Below, in pieces: positions 33,885 through 44,385 of a stretch of DNA of 64,000 nucleotides. The notes beneath the pieces were generated by a model. That model was given only the letters and a program-made list of their open reading frames with translations, searched no databases and was not told the DNA's origin. Source of the stretch: Cheiracanthium punctorium (lineage: Eukaryota > Arthropoda > Arachnida > Araneae > Cheiracanthiidae); the NCBI GenBank assembly GCA_038373885.1, contig JAWZYV010010352.1, forward strand, positions 248,001-312,000. The letters are read 5' to 3'. Every line of letters starts with the position of its first letter. Position 1 is the stretch's first letter. Made by a program: the position numbers and the translations under genes.

Positions 33885-34181
33885 AGATGGGGCGTGGTAG
33901 CCCTGTGGTTAAGGCGTTGGACTCGTAACCAGAAGGTTGCAGGTTCAATACCGGTGTACCACTAAAGACCACTGTATACATGCGGTGTACGTGCACATTA
34001 AATCCGTGGTTCCGAAAGTCCTCTCGGCTTTCGCTAGCAGTTTCCGAGGGGTGCCAGTATTCAGAAGTCCCCTAGCTTCTGATGAGGCTCCAAATTGTGG
34101 CGAGAAATTCCGGGAAGGGCGTATATGTAGCTCTAAGCGACACATTCAGTGACGCGAGCTGTCCTCTCCTGGCAAATAAAT
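33885..34181 (+). mobile_element. tRNA-derived SINE, complete with target duplication
   Basis: The head is tRNA-like: an A box around TGTGGTTAAGGCG (33905-33917), an anticodon-arm-like ACTCGTAACC, and a B box GGTTCAATACC at 33942-33952. A ~200-bp body follows, ending in an A-rich tail. It is flanked by 12-bp direct repeats AAAAATGTTGGG at 33873-33884 and 34182-34193, the mark of LINE-driven insertion. The anticodon loop reads CGT, so a tRNA-Thr-like origin is possible. It is 297 bp long. It would be transcribed by pol III and depends on a LINE partner not seen in this window. Confidence 0.9.
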
Positions 34182-34193
34182 AAAAATGTTGGG

Positions 34194-35270
34194 GGTCCTA
34201 GACCGTGGCCTAGCGCATGAAAAACAAATTTCGAAGAACAAGGACCTATATGATTGATTTTTTTTTCTCCCATGCTATAATCCTTTATTATCGCATATTC
34301 TATGGACCGTGCCCTGGGGAGCGTTTTCCAAAATAAACCTATTGTGTTATACGCACTACCAGCCCGGACTGGCCAGGTTACTTTGGCTTTCTTTAATGTA
34401 ATATATGCAAAATCACGTATTCTGAATCATTTCTGTTCTCATTTTTTCGGTCACTTCGGCTTTTAACCCTTTAACGTGCGGTGTCCTCGCCGTGAGGACA
34501 CCAAACTCTTGACGTTTTGATTGTTGCCAGTCACGAAGAATAGATTTGATTTCTATAAAAATAGTTGCATGTGACATAGCTCCACGAGAATCCTTTACTT
34601 TTTTTTAGCACGTCATTTCCCGTAAAAAAATTGTCACGGTTATTTTTAACAGCACTGACACCTGCTGAAAAATGGAAGAAAGCGAGAACAGCTGGATAGA
34701 TTGCCCAATGCTGAAAAAAAGGGCAGGCGTTGCCATCGCTTGAATTAACTACCAGCAAGATGGCGGAATATCTAAACGTTCATCACGTGCCACAGATCTA
34801 GATACCCTTTTTTGACACTTTTCAAATTTACACTTTAAAAGAAAAGGGGGTAGTAAAAATGTATTATTTTAATATGCTAATAGTAAATTTATTTTAAATT
34901 TAATCATATAGTATGAATTTATATTTTTATTGTTTGTTTTCCATTTTTCTTCCCATTAGCACCTAAATTAACAGCAGACTTGAAAAGTGAAATTTATTAT
35001 CCGCAGTAGATTTGTAAAGCTACCTTCCCTTTGTGGCCCACCGGAGTGGAATTAAAACGTATCCTTCACAGAGGTTCGGGAGTCATAGTCCTCAAGTGAA
35101 TCTATTGTGTACTATCGAAAAAACTAAAAAACCCGATCCTGCTGCCTGAAGAGTCATTAGAAACGCTTAAAATCACCAGCCCTTTTAAAATGCCCGCTTT
35201 TTAAGTAAGGGCAAACACGTTGTGGTCCCCCCCATTCCCAGAGCTCTGAACAAAAACAGAAGTCAACAGT
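34194..35270. other. No gene recognised; one TTAA-type element end
   Basis: At 34463 TTAA is followed by CCCTTTAACGTGCG and then an 8-bp dyad GTGTCCTC/GAGGACAC (34481-34501), the layout of a piggyBac-like MITE end; no matching right end was found. The rest is AT-rich with no coding signal. Confidence 0.45.
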
Positions 35271-35278
35271 CCTACAAC

Positions 35279-35466
35279 CAAGGGCGGATTAAAGGGGGGG
35301 CGGAGGGGGCGACCGCCCGCCTATATAAAAGAAATTAATGTAAAAGATCCTATTTTACTTCCATTAAATGGACGTATATGTCAATCTTCTAACTAATCGC
35401 CCCTACCGACAAATGAACACCCCCCCCCCCCCCCCCCCCCGAGAAACTTGCAATAATCCGCCACTG
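35279..35466. mobile_element. hAT MITE with a poly-C tract
   Basis: The ends CAAGGGCGGATTA and, inverted, CAGTGGCGGATTA are similar, and flanks CCTACAAC/CCTAGAGC agree at 6 of 8 positions. The interior has G runs and a run of 21 C ending at 35440. No coding. Confidence 0.6.
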
Positions 35467-35548
35467 CCTAGAGCTGTGCTGTGATTGATTTTACCGCTGA
35501 CTTTCGTCTAATTTATCATGATCTTAATGACCGTTTCAACACTAGGAG

Positions 35549-35717
35549 CAGGGGCGTAGCCAAGTGGGGGGTTAGGGGGGTCATAACCCCCCCATGAGAA
35601 ATTTTTGCCATACAAAATGTATATTCTTCACTACATTATCACACGCACATATACATATATTTGAGTTGTAGTAGTCGTAACCCCCCCCCCCATGAAAAAT
35701 TTCTGACTCAGCCCCTG
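35549..35717. mobile_element. hAT MITE, second
   Basis: The left end CAGGGGCGTAGCCA and the inverted right end CAGGGGCTGAGTCA are typical of small hAT elements; the same type of end occurs at 44946. No convincing 8-bp flanking repeat, so the boundaries are approximate. Confidence 0.5.
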
Positions 35718-35843
35718 AAGGAGTATGACTTTTGATTGCAAGTCCTGAAACACATGTGTTTTGAGACCTACATTTCCCCAACCCAACCACATTGGCAAAT
35801 GAAAATTCGAGTTATACTATTCGTTGTACCGGAATGTACCGAA

Positions 35844-36300
35844 TGTGGCGTAATTCGCGAACATTTCAATTTGTTTTGACTAACTTCACCTGCAGCTGCA
35901 ATTTTTGGCGCCTAGAGCACCACTACTGTGATGACGCAAGGAGCTCACAGACAGTGAACATTCTGTTTTTTTTTCTCTCTCCTTTTTAGTTTAGCTTTGA
36001 GATTGCATGGAAAGTGGCAGGCTCCGTTGTATCGGAGACCTGAAGTTATTAATGATTCTAAACTGATTTCTTGTACATAATGTATATACTAATTTTGTAA
36101 GATAATGTAATCCAGTAATTAAATTTTAATAGTTAAAAGTTTGGTTATTGCTTCAAGCAGTCTTACAGATTATACAATACGTCTTTAGTCGGATATCTAG
36201 GACCGGCCCCACCTTCGCAGGCACCCCTCAGAAAGGTAAGCAGTCTTACCTTATTTTATTTGTTTCCTAAATTTTTTGGTTTTTGGTAGGAAAAGTAAAA
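35844..36300 (+). repeat. 5' LTR of the second BEL/Pao element
   Basis: 457 bp. It matches 41630-42062 apart from the extra CTGTGATGACGCAAGGA-containing stretch near 35930 and a longer CAGATTATACAATACG segment near 36170. Confidence 0.92.
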
Positions 36301-36302
36301 AC

Positions 36303-36320
36303 TGGCGCCCGAACAGGGAC
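36303..36320 (+). other. Primer-binding site, tRNA-Lys type
   Basis: TGGCGCCCGAACAGGGAC follows the 5' LTR by two bases and is the well-known complement of the tRNA-Lys 3' end used by many LTR elements. Confidence 0.85.
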
Positions 36321-36437
36321 TGCCAAGAAGGTAGGGAATAATTTTCATGTTGATTCAGAGTAAATAATAAAGAATTGTAAATAAATATTCGATTGAATTA
36401 ACGTAGTTGTTTGAAAATTTAATTAGGAAATATTAAA

Positions 36438-39400
36438 ATGGCCGACGCAGAGCTAAATAAACTAAAGAAAAAGCGCGGAATTGTGCGTTCGTCAGTAACA
36501 AAAGTTATTACGAAATTAGAAACGGAACTAGCGAAATCGGAAGTTGATGTTGCTGAGTTGGAGTTACTGATGGAGCATTTGAATGAAAAAACAGAAAAAT
36601 TAAAGATCGTTGACTCGGAAATAGAAAATTTGTTAGCAATAACTGACTTAGAGGAAGATTTAAATAGCGTAGAGGAATACACGGAAAAAATAACGACGTG
36701 TAGATTTTTAGCCAAAAGAAAAATTAAAGAATTTAAAAATGACAAACAAAAGGTGGAACATACCTCGATTGATCGTGAGTCAGAAGTTAAATCAGCAACA
36801 ATTAGTGTTAAATTACCTAAATTAATAATTCCGAAATTTTATGGGGATTTAAATGAGTGGCTTGCATTCTGGAATTCATTTTGTTCTTCGATTCACGAAA
36901 ATCCGTCTCTAAATGGAGTAGATAAATTTAATTATCTTAAGTCATTTTTGGGGGGTACAGCTTTAAATACGATAGACGGATTGGAGTTAACGGAAAAAAA
37001 TTATGCGTCGGCAGTTGAACTTTTGAAGGGTCGTTTTGGAGACAATAGTATGTTAATCAATGCACATATTGAACAACTGTTAAAAGTGACTCCTTTAAGG
37101 AGTTCAGCTGACGTTAAGCAATTTAGAAAATTATTCGATTATATTCAAAAAAATTTGCGTGCTTTACAGAGTCTCGGTGTTACGTCTGATAATTATAGCG
37201 CTATTTTAACACCGCTGTTATTGAAATCTCTCCCTTCTGATTTAGTGTTGGAATATAATAAAATTGCAACCGCAAATTTTAATTTGGAAAACTTATTGGA
37301 TTTTCTTTCCAAACAGTTAACAGCTAGAGAAAAATCATTTACAAATACGTCTACGCATCCTCGTAACTCAGAAGGCAGTAAGCAAATTTTCGTTGACCGG
37401 TCGAGTCGTAAATTTAATCAGCCCACTTCAGCAGAATTAATTTCGACAGAAATAAATAAAAAACAAACTCCGAACTGCATTTTCTGCAATAAGTCTCATT
37501 TTTCGTCGGAATGTTTACATGCGAATTCAATGTCGATTCAAGAGAGGGTGAACAAATGTAAGCAGTTAGGTTACTGTTTCAGGTGCGTGAGGGGTTCACA
37601 TAGAAAATCAGAATGTAGGTCACGCGTTTTTTGCAAATTGTGTAACAGTACTAATCACTTATCAGTAATGTGTTTTAAAGGTGATGAGAATTCGAAACCG
37701 GACTCTAAACAAACTTGTGATAAGCGTACGAGCTTAAATGAACCTGAGAATAATTTGTGGAATACAATTAATGAAAGGGTATATTTACAAACTGTCATTG
37801 TGAAAACACGTAGGGATAAGAGAGATTATTTCTTGAGAACGATTATAGATACAGCATCATCGCGGACATTTTTAAGCAAATTTGCCGCTAATAAGTTGAA
37901 TTTGCAATGTATTGGATCGGAATCCGTATTGCACGGTCTGTTCGGAGGTGAGGAAAAAAGATTGTATCATAAGAGATATTCTATTGATGTTCGAGATATT
38001 CATAATAAGTTTAATTGTACCTTAAATGTAATGGATCAACAAAAAATTTGTGCGGCTGTTCCGAAATTAGAAAATGACCAGATAATTGAGGAGTTGAAAA
38101 ATAATAAAATTTATCTCAGTGACTTAAGCATAAAAGAAAACCTTTGTTTGTATGAAGAAGATCCTAAAGAAATACATCTTCTTATAGGTGCAGACTATGC
38201 GGGAAAGTTTTATACAGGGGAAATAAAAACTCTATCTAATGGGTTGATTGCTATGAATACACGTTTCGGATGGACTCTTTTAGGCGCTGCTGCAGGGGAG
38301 GAGTGGTCAGGTCATAGTGAAACTCTACTTTCTTTGCATGTCAATAGCGTCAAAATAAGCGATATATGGTCGCTTGATTCACTAGGAATCACAGATCCCG
38401 CGCTGTCTCAGACTAAAAAAGAAAATGAAGAATCTGCTTTACGATATTTTAATGAAACGATTACGAGAGATAGTGAGGGTCGTTATGAGGTCGCCCTTCC
38501 ATGGGTAGAAAACCATCCGGAACTCCCTGATAATTTATCCTTATCTAGAAAACGGTTAAAAAATTGTGTTAATACTTTAAAAAATAAAGATTACCTGAAT
38601 CAATATGAAAATGTGTTTAACGAATGGATAATAGAAGGGGTAATTGAAGTAGTTAGTGATAACAATGACAAAATTATAGAGGGGTGCCACTACCTGCCAC
38701 ATCGGGCTGTTATTAAAGAACATTCTACTACTCCTGTGCGGCCCGTATTTGACGCCTCCGCGAAAGAAAGGAATGCGGTTTCTTTAAATGATTGCATTCA
38801 AAAGGGTCCTAATTATCTTGAGCTAATTCCTAAGCTCTTAAATAACTTCCGTATAGGGCTTTATGGAGTCACAGCGGATATTAGGCGAGCATTCTTACAG
38901 ATTTCTGTACGTCCGCAGGATCGTGATTACCTCAGATTTTTGTGGTGGGAGGGAGGCAACCCAGAGAATTTAAAAATATACAGACACAAGCGTGTCGTTT
39001 TTGGCGTAAGTGCCAGTCCCTTTCTTCTTGCAGCCACCATAAATTATCATTTAGAGGGAGTGGAAGAACATCATCGGGCCACTGCTGTAAAATTGAAAGA
39101 GTCAATGTATGTTGACAACTGCGTGGCCAGTGTTAATTCGCTGGAAGAGTTAGAAACTTTCATGAATCAATCAAAGGATATTATGCAGGCGGCAAAATTT
39201 GACTTACGGGATTGGCGTTACAACGAATTGCCAAATCGAGACTCGAACTCGGAACCTGACTTACATTGCAGTGATAAAGAAGAAATAGTTTCGGTGTTAG
39301 GGATAAAGTGGAACCTGCGTAAAGATACTTTAATGTTAGATGTGAAAGGAGAACCAGGATTGTCGCCAAATAAGAGACAAGTTCTTTCAATGCTGCATCA

Positions 39401-40244
39401 GATATTTGACCCCATCGGGTTTGCTAGCCCTGTTACGATCATCCCAAAACAAATTTTGCAAGAATGCTGGAAAAGAAAAATTAATTGGGATGAAATTCTA
39501 CCCCCAGACTTAGCTAAAAAATTCATTCGATGGGCGGCTCAAATAAAATGTTTAGCTGAGATAGAAATTCCCCGTAAGATTCCAGCTTTAGATCAAAACA
39601 TCACATTGCACGTTTTTTGCGATGCAAGCTCAATAGCTTATGCTACGTGCATTTTTTTAAGACGTGATAATGGGAATAAGGTTGAATGCCAACTTTTACA
39701 ATCCAGAGCGAAAATTGCCCCAGTGAAATCTTTAACGATCCCCAGGTTAGAAGTTTTATCCTGCGCCATAGGCGCCAGGTTGGCTAAAACGGTAAAGGAG
39801 GATTTGAACATAGAGGGCACAACAACCTTTTATTGGTGTGATTCCATGAATGCTCTATATTGGATCAAGAAGCAGGAAAATTGGGCAACTTTTATTTTGA
39901 ACCGTGTTAATGAGATTAGAAGGATTAGTGATCCAGAAGATTGGCGTCATATACCTGGCAGGTTCAACTCGGCCGATTTACCGTCACGTGGCTGTCATCC
40001 AAAAGAACTAGAAAAATCAAAATGGTGGTTGCGTCCAAAGTGGTTATATCAACCACCCGAAGCATGGCCCACCTTGTCAGATGGTGATTTTGACACAAAC
40101 ATTGTAAATTCTGAAAGAAGAAAATCAGTGATGTCATCCAGTAACACGAATGTTGAATATACCGATTTATTTGAAAATATTTCAGACTTCTCTAAAATTG
40201 TAAAAACAGTTAGTTGGATTTACAGATTCTTCAAAAACGCTTGA
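36438..40244 (+). pseudogene. BEL/Pao Gag-Pol, Gag through RNase H (1268 codons to first stop)
   Basis: Residues 1-110 are a charged coiled coil; ~130-300 match the DUF1759-type Gag (IPKFYGDLNEWLAFWNSF). Zinc knuckles follow: CIFCNKSHFSSEC at ~347, CFRCVRGSHRKSEC at ~380 and CKLCNSTNHLSVMC at ~399. The protease-like motif is RTIIDTASSRTFLSK at ~467, with Ala where Gly is usual. Reverse transcriptase runs ~745-960, with VTADIRRAF near 811 and YVDN, not YVDD, at 891-894. RNase H has HVFCDASSIAYAT (Asp ~1062) and ends RFNSADLPSRG near 1175. The frame stops at TGA 40242-40244 but continues in the same frame as integrase. The ATG at 36438 follows the primer site by ~120 bp. Confidence 0.92.
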
Positions 40245-41639
40245 GTTGACCCACCTCAGAGAACGAGCGGGCCCATCAGCTTGGAAGAAGTAAACCAAGC
40301 TGAAATAATTGTGTATAAAATAATTCAAAGACAGTCCTTTCCTAACAGTAATAGTAAAAACCTCTGCAAACTTCAGCCAATCACTGATGCTAAGGGCATC
40401 ATCCGAGTGAAGTCCAGAATTTTACAGCGTGATGACGACGAAAATTTCAGATTTCCAATAGTGCTTCCTGCTGATCACTCAATTGTGTTAAAACTAATTC
40501 AAAAGGAACATGAAAATATGGGTCATGCGGGTACCCAATTTGTGATGAACAAATTACGAGAAAAATTCTGGCTCTTAAAAAGTAGAAGAACAATTAGAAA
40601 AATTGTACGTAGTTGCGTGCATTGCCGAAAATTCGACTCGCCGGTCGGAGAGGTCCCACAGTCGGCTTTACCAGAAGACCGGGTAAGAGATGCTAAAATT
40701 TTTTAAATCACAGGGATAGACCTAACAGGACCTTTGTACATTAAAGGTAAACAGAAGGTGTGGATAACACTTTTTACATGTGCCATTTATAGAGCGGTTC
40801 ACCTCGAACTTGTCTCCAGCCTATCTACCGAGACATTCCTACGAGCTTTCAGACGATTTGTATCACGTCGAGGTCGACCTGCAGTTGTATATTCTGACAA
40901 TGGAACTAATTTTGTGGGAACAGACAACCTGTTCAAAAATATCGATTGGGACAAAATCTCGTCAGTAGCTGTGGAGCGAAAAATAGACTGGAAATTCATT
41001 CCACCTTCTTCACCTTGGTGTGGAGGTTGGTGGGAGAGGTTAATCGGTGTAATGAAAAGAATTTTAAGAAAAATACTTGGTAGATCTTCTGTAGATTACG
41101 AAACACTTCTTACTGTATTGTGTGATGTAGAATCGACGATAAACGGTAGACCACTTACTTACCTGTCCGAAGACGTGAGTGACCTCATCGCACTGACACC
41201 GGCGATGTTCCTACACGAGTTACCCATGTCAGGTGTGCCAGACATCGATCATGTAGATAATGCTTCGGTCAAACGAGCATTGATTTACCAGAATAAGTTA
41301 CGCAATGATTTGCGCAAACGTTTCAGAATTGAATACCTCGGCCAGCTAAAGCAGAATTCGAAATACATTAAAGATCCTACTTCTTTGAAAGTGGGGCACA
41401 TGGTATTAGTGTCCACTAATAAAAAAAGAGTGAACTGGCCCTTAGCCAGAGTTTCTGAAATTATTCCATCTGCGGACGGTCATGTCCGTCTAGTAAAAGT
41501 GAAAACTAGTGATGGTGAACTAATTCGTACTGTGCAACAGTTGATACCACTGGAAGCAGACTTTTGTTATCACAGTGATTTTGTCCGAAGGTTGAGGTCT
41601 TCCAATGCTTCACGACCTCAAGGTGGGAGTGTGGCGTAA
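40245..41639 (+). pseudogene. BEL/Pao Pol, integrase and C-terminal domain
   Basis: Same frame as the upstream part. It has the integrase zinc finger (HENMGHAGTQFVMNKL, CVHCRKF), a TAA at 40704-40706, then the core with Asp in ITGIDLTGP, Asp in YSDNGTNFVG and the PWCGGWWERLIGVMKRILRK block that carries the last catalytic acidic residue, and finally a DUF5641-like domain (RKRFRIEYLGQLK, NWPLARVSEI). The stop codon TAA at 41637-41639 lies inside the 3' LTR, so the frame overlaps the LTR by 10 bp. With only two nonsense codons in ~1733, the element stopped being functional recently. Confidence 0.9.
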
Positions 41640-42062
41640 TTCGCGAACATTTCAATTTGTTTTGACTAACTTCACCTGCAGCTGCAATTTTTGGCGCCTA
41701 GAGCACCACTAGCTCACAGACAGTGAACATTCTGTTTTTTTTTCTTCTCTCCTTTTTAGTTTAGCTTTGAGATTGCATGGAAAGTGGCAGGCTCCGTTGT
41801 ATCGGAGACCTGAAGTTATTAATGATTCTAAACTGATTTCTTGTACATAATGTATATACTAGTTTTGTAAGATAATGTAATCCAGTAATTAAATTTTAAT
41901 AGTTAAAAGTTTGGTTATTGCTTCAAGCAGTCTTATACATTACGTCTTGAGTGGATATCTAGGACCGGCCCCACCTTCGCAGGCACCCCTCAGAAAGGTA
42001 AGCAGTCTTACCTTATTTTATTTGTTTCCTAAATTTTTTGGTTTTTGGTAGGAAAAGTAAAA
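41630..42062 (+). repeat. 3' LTR of the second BEL/Pao element
   Basis: 433 bp copy of 35844-36300. The purine-rich AAGGTGGGAG just before it (41620-41629) is the likely polypurine tract. Confidence 0.92.
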
Positions 42063-43000
42063 CCGAAATATTTTCGTTTGTAGCGATACCGATATCGAGA
42101 TACAGAGCCGCCTTTGTGGTCGGACTCGGGCTCGGGAAACGGCAGCCCGACTACAACGCAAATTAAAAATCTGAGCTATGCCATTCGTTTGTACCAGAAT
42201 GTACCAAAATATTTTCATTTGTACTGATACCGATATCGAGATACAGCGCCCCCTTTGTGGTCGGACTCGGGCTCGGGAAACGGCACCCGACTACAACGCA
42301 AATTGAAAATCTGAGCTATGCCATTCGTTTGTACTTTGTTTGTACCAGAATGTACCAAAATATTTTCGTTTGTACCGATACCGATATCGAGATACAGCGC
42401 CCCCTTTGTGGTCGGACTCATGCTCGGGAAACGGCAGCTCGATCGCAGCCCAAATTGAAAATTTGAGCTATGCCATTCATTTTTACTTCGTTTGTACCAG
42501 AATGTACCGAAATATTTTCGTTTGTACCCATACCGATGTCGAGATACAGCGCTCCCTTTGTGGTCGGGCTGGGGAAACGGCACCCCGACCACAACGCCAT
42601 TTGAAAATTTGAGCTATGCCATTCGTTTGTACCGGAATGTACCAAAATATTTTAGTTTGTACCGATACCGATATCGAGATACAGCGCCCCCTTTGTGGTC
42701 AGACTCATGCTCGGGAAACGGCAGCTCGATCGCAGCCCAAATTGAAAATTTGAGCTATGCCATTCGTTTCTACTTTGTTTGTACCGGAATGTACCGAAAT
42801 ATTTTCGTTTGTACCGGAATGTACCGAAATATTTTCGTTTGTACCAATACCGATGTCGAGATACAGCGCTCCCTTTGTGGTCGGGCTGGGGAAACGGCAC
42901 CCCGACCACAACACCATTTGAAAATTTGAGCTATGTACTTCATTTGTACCGGAATGTACCGAAATATTTTCATTTCTACCGATACCGAGATACAGCGCCC
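42063..43000 (+). repeat. Tandem array, 7 units of ~145 bp, plus orientation
   Basis: The landmark GAGATACAGCGC(C/T)CC recurs near 42097, 42239, 42392, 42541, 42678, 42858 and 42988. Each unit contains GTACCGGAATGTACCGAAAT, CGATACCGATATCG and the dyad GTGGTCGGGCT...AGCCCGACCAC, though the two arms have drifted in some units (CTCGGGAAACGG forms). Open frames over the array on both strands are repeat artefacts. Confidence 0.93.
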
Positions 43001-43155
43001 CGCTTGAAGCCCAAAAACAGAAGGCCGGAAATTTGTCTATTGCACGATACCCTTTGCAGCCGCTCAAACGTGGCACCAAGCAAAGTACTTTATAGGAGAC
43101 TTGCAGACGGACAGCCAAGAGACGGGCGGCTTCTACGATCCTGTTGACTCCCACA
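43001..43155 (+). repeat. Arm sequence X of the foldback-like element
   Basis: A non-repetitive ~150-bp block (GAAGCCCAAAAACAGAAGGC onward, to GTTGACTCCCACAC) that recurs inverted at 46440-46600 and 49370-49525, always between the tandem array and the GTCCCC-rich core. Confidence 0.85.
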
Positions 43156-43230
43156 CTAAAATCCGTTTCACGTAATTTTTTTTACTTAAAACTCCGATTT
43201 TGATTTTATTTCTGCGCATACGTTAAGATA

Positions 43231-44385
43231 AGGTGACCACACGTCCCCAATTTTTGGGGACAGTACCCAATTTCTGTTGTTTTGCAATTTGCCCCAAAAT
43301 GTAAAAAAAAAAAAAAAAATTGGGGCCAATTTTTAATTAATACTTTTTTTAATTAGATTACTGTTCATTATTTCATTAAATATAAAATGTTCCAAATTTT
43401 GTTTCAAATTTGGGGACATGTCCTCAATTTTACGTTCAAAAATGGACATTTTGCATGTGACGTCACTTGGCGGTATTTGATACTCCACGTGCACGATCTT
43501 ATGGCGATGATTAGTTTCGATTTCAGCTTGTTTGGACCTAAGGGATTATTTGACACTTTCTAGTAGAAATATAGCTGTTGCAAAAGAAGCTAGAATATTA
43601 GTCATTAACAAATAATTGCTTTTTATAAATGAATTTTATCTTCATTGTGAGATTTTATTTAAAATGTTAATAATAATTAAATACTAAAAATAATTTAAAA
43701 GATCGTAGTTTAAAAAAGTGTGGGAGGTTTTTAATGAATATTTGTACTATTTTAAACTCAGAAAACTCAAAATCAACTCAATGATGTATTATTTATACGT
43801 GTTTGCAATAATGTAATAATTTTAGAACACTAATATTCTTTTTATTAACAAAGTTTTGAAGCGAAATGCAATATCATCGTCTTCTAAACCATCTATTTAA
43901 GTATTTAAAAGACAGTAACTCATTCCGAGCGGCTCTAATAATGAGAAACAGTAATTATAAAATGGATACTGAATGCATTTCAATGGGAGCTGGCCGATGT
44001 AAATACCGCCAGCAGGCGAATTTTAGCCTCGAACTCAGACACCATGCAAAATGTCCATTAGGTCACCTTAGTTAAGGTGACCAAATGTTCCCGCTTTCAA
44101 AACTTTTCAGCTTGTCCCCAAAATATAAAACAACAATTGGGAACAAAATTTTAATTAAAACAGTCATATCTTCCCAATTTAGTAAGAAATCAATCGTTTT
44201 TCCTTAAATTTATCAATGTTAATAATGCTCTAGTTCAATAAATAGAAGCTATTCTGAGAAGAGCATTGAATTTATAAAATGTCCCCAATTTTGAAACAGA
44301 AATTGGTGTTTACCCAAGGCCTATTGGTATTTACCCAAGGCCTGGGTTCTTTAAACAACAGGCTGATCTCCAAAAATTTCATCCG
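43231..44385. repeat. GTCCCC-rich MITE cluster, left core
   Basis: Two related short elements bounded by AAGGTGACC/GGTCACCTT words lie head to head at about 44070 (GGTCACCTTAGTTAAGGTG). They are rich in TTGGGGAC/GTCCCCAA. Inverted counterparts lie at 45865-46377 and 48790-49300. The first is interrupted by the insertion at 43443-44057. Confidence 0.65.
43443..44057. mobile_element. Small DNA transposon with 15-bp inverted ends
   Basis: Perfect terminal inverted repeats TGGACATTTTGCATG lie at 43443-43457 and 44043-44057. The inverted paralogue at 46165-46175 reads straight through this point (TTTTTGAACG joined to AAGGTGACCTAA), so it is the empty site. Comparison with it allows at most a 2-bp AT target duplication. 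615 bp, no domain found. Confidence 0.7.

Larger units (their letters stand above)
35844..42062 (+). mobile_element. BEL/Pao retrotransposon, nearly intact
   Basis: LTRs at 35844-36300 (457 bp) and 41630-42062 (433 bp) start TGTGGCGTAATTCGCG and end GGAAAAGTAAAA; they differ by a 17-bp indel, a second indel near the end and substitutions. The 5-bp duplication CCGAA lies at 35839-35843 and 42063-42067, and the flanks rejoin a ~145-bp foldback unit. A tRNA-Lys-type primer site is at 36303. The whole gag-pol is in one frame (36438-41639) with two stop codons. The LTR 3' end is unusual in not ending CA. Confidence 0.93.

Noticed and set aside
33889..33960. tRNA-Thr-like gene
   Set aside because: It has A and B boxes but continues into a 297-bp body with flanking duplications, and the acceptor stem is not complementary, so it is the head of a SINE.
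42063..43000. CRISPR-like regularly spaced repeats
   Set aside because: The units are contiguous tandem repeats without unique spacers, in a eukaryotic transposon-rich window.
42018..43154. Open frames in the left tandem array
   Set aside because: Same artefact as in the right array; the frames change where unit length changes.
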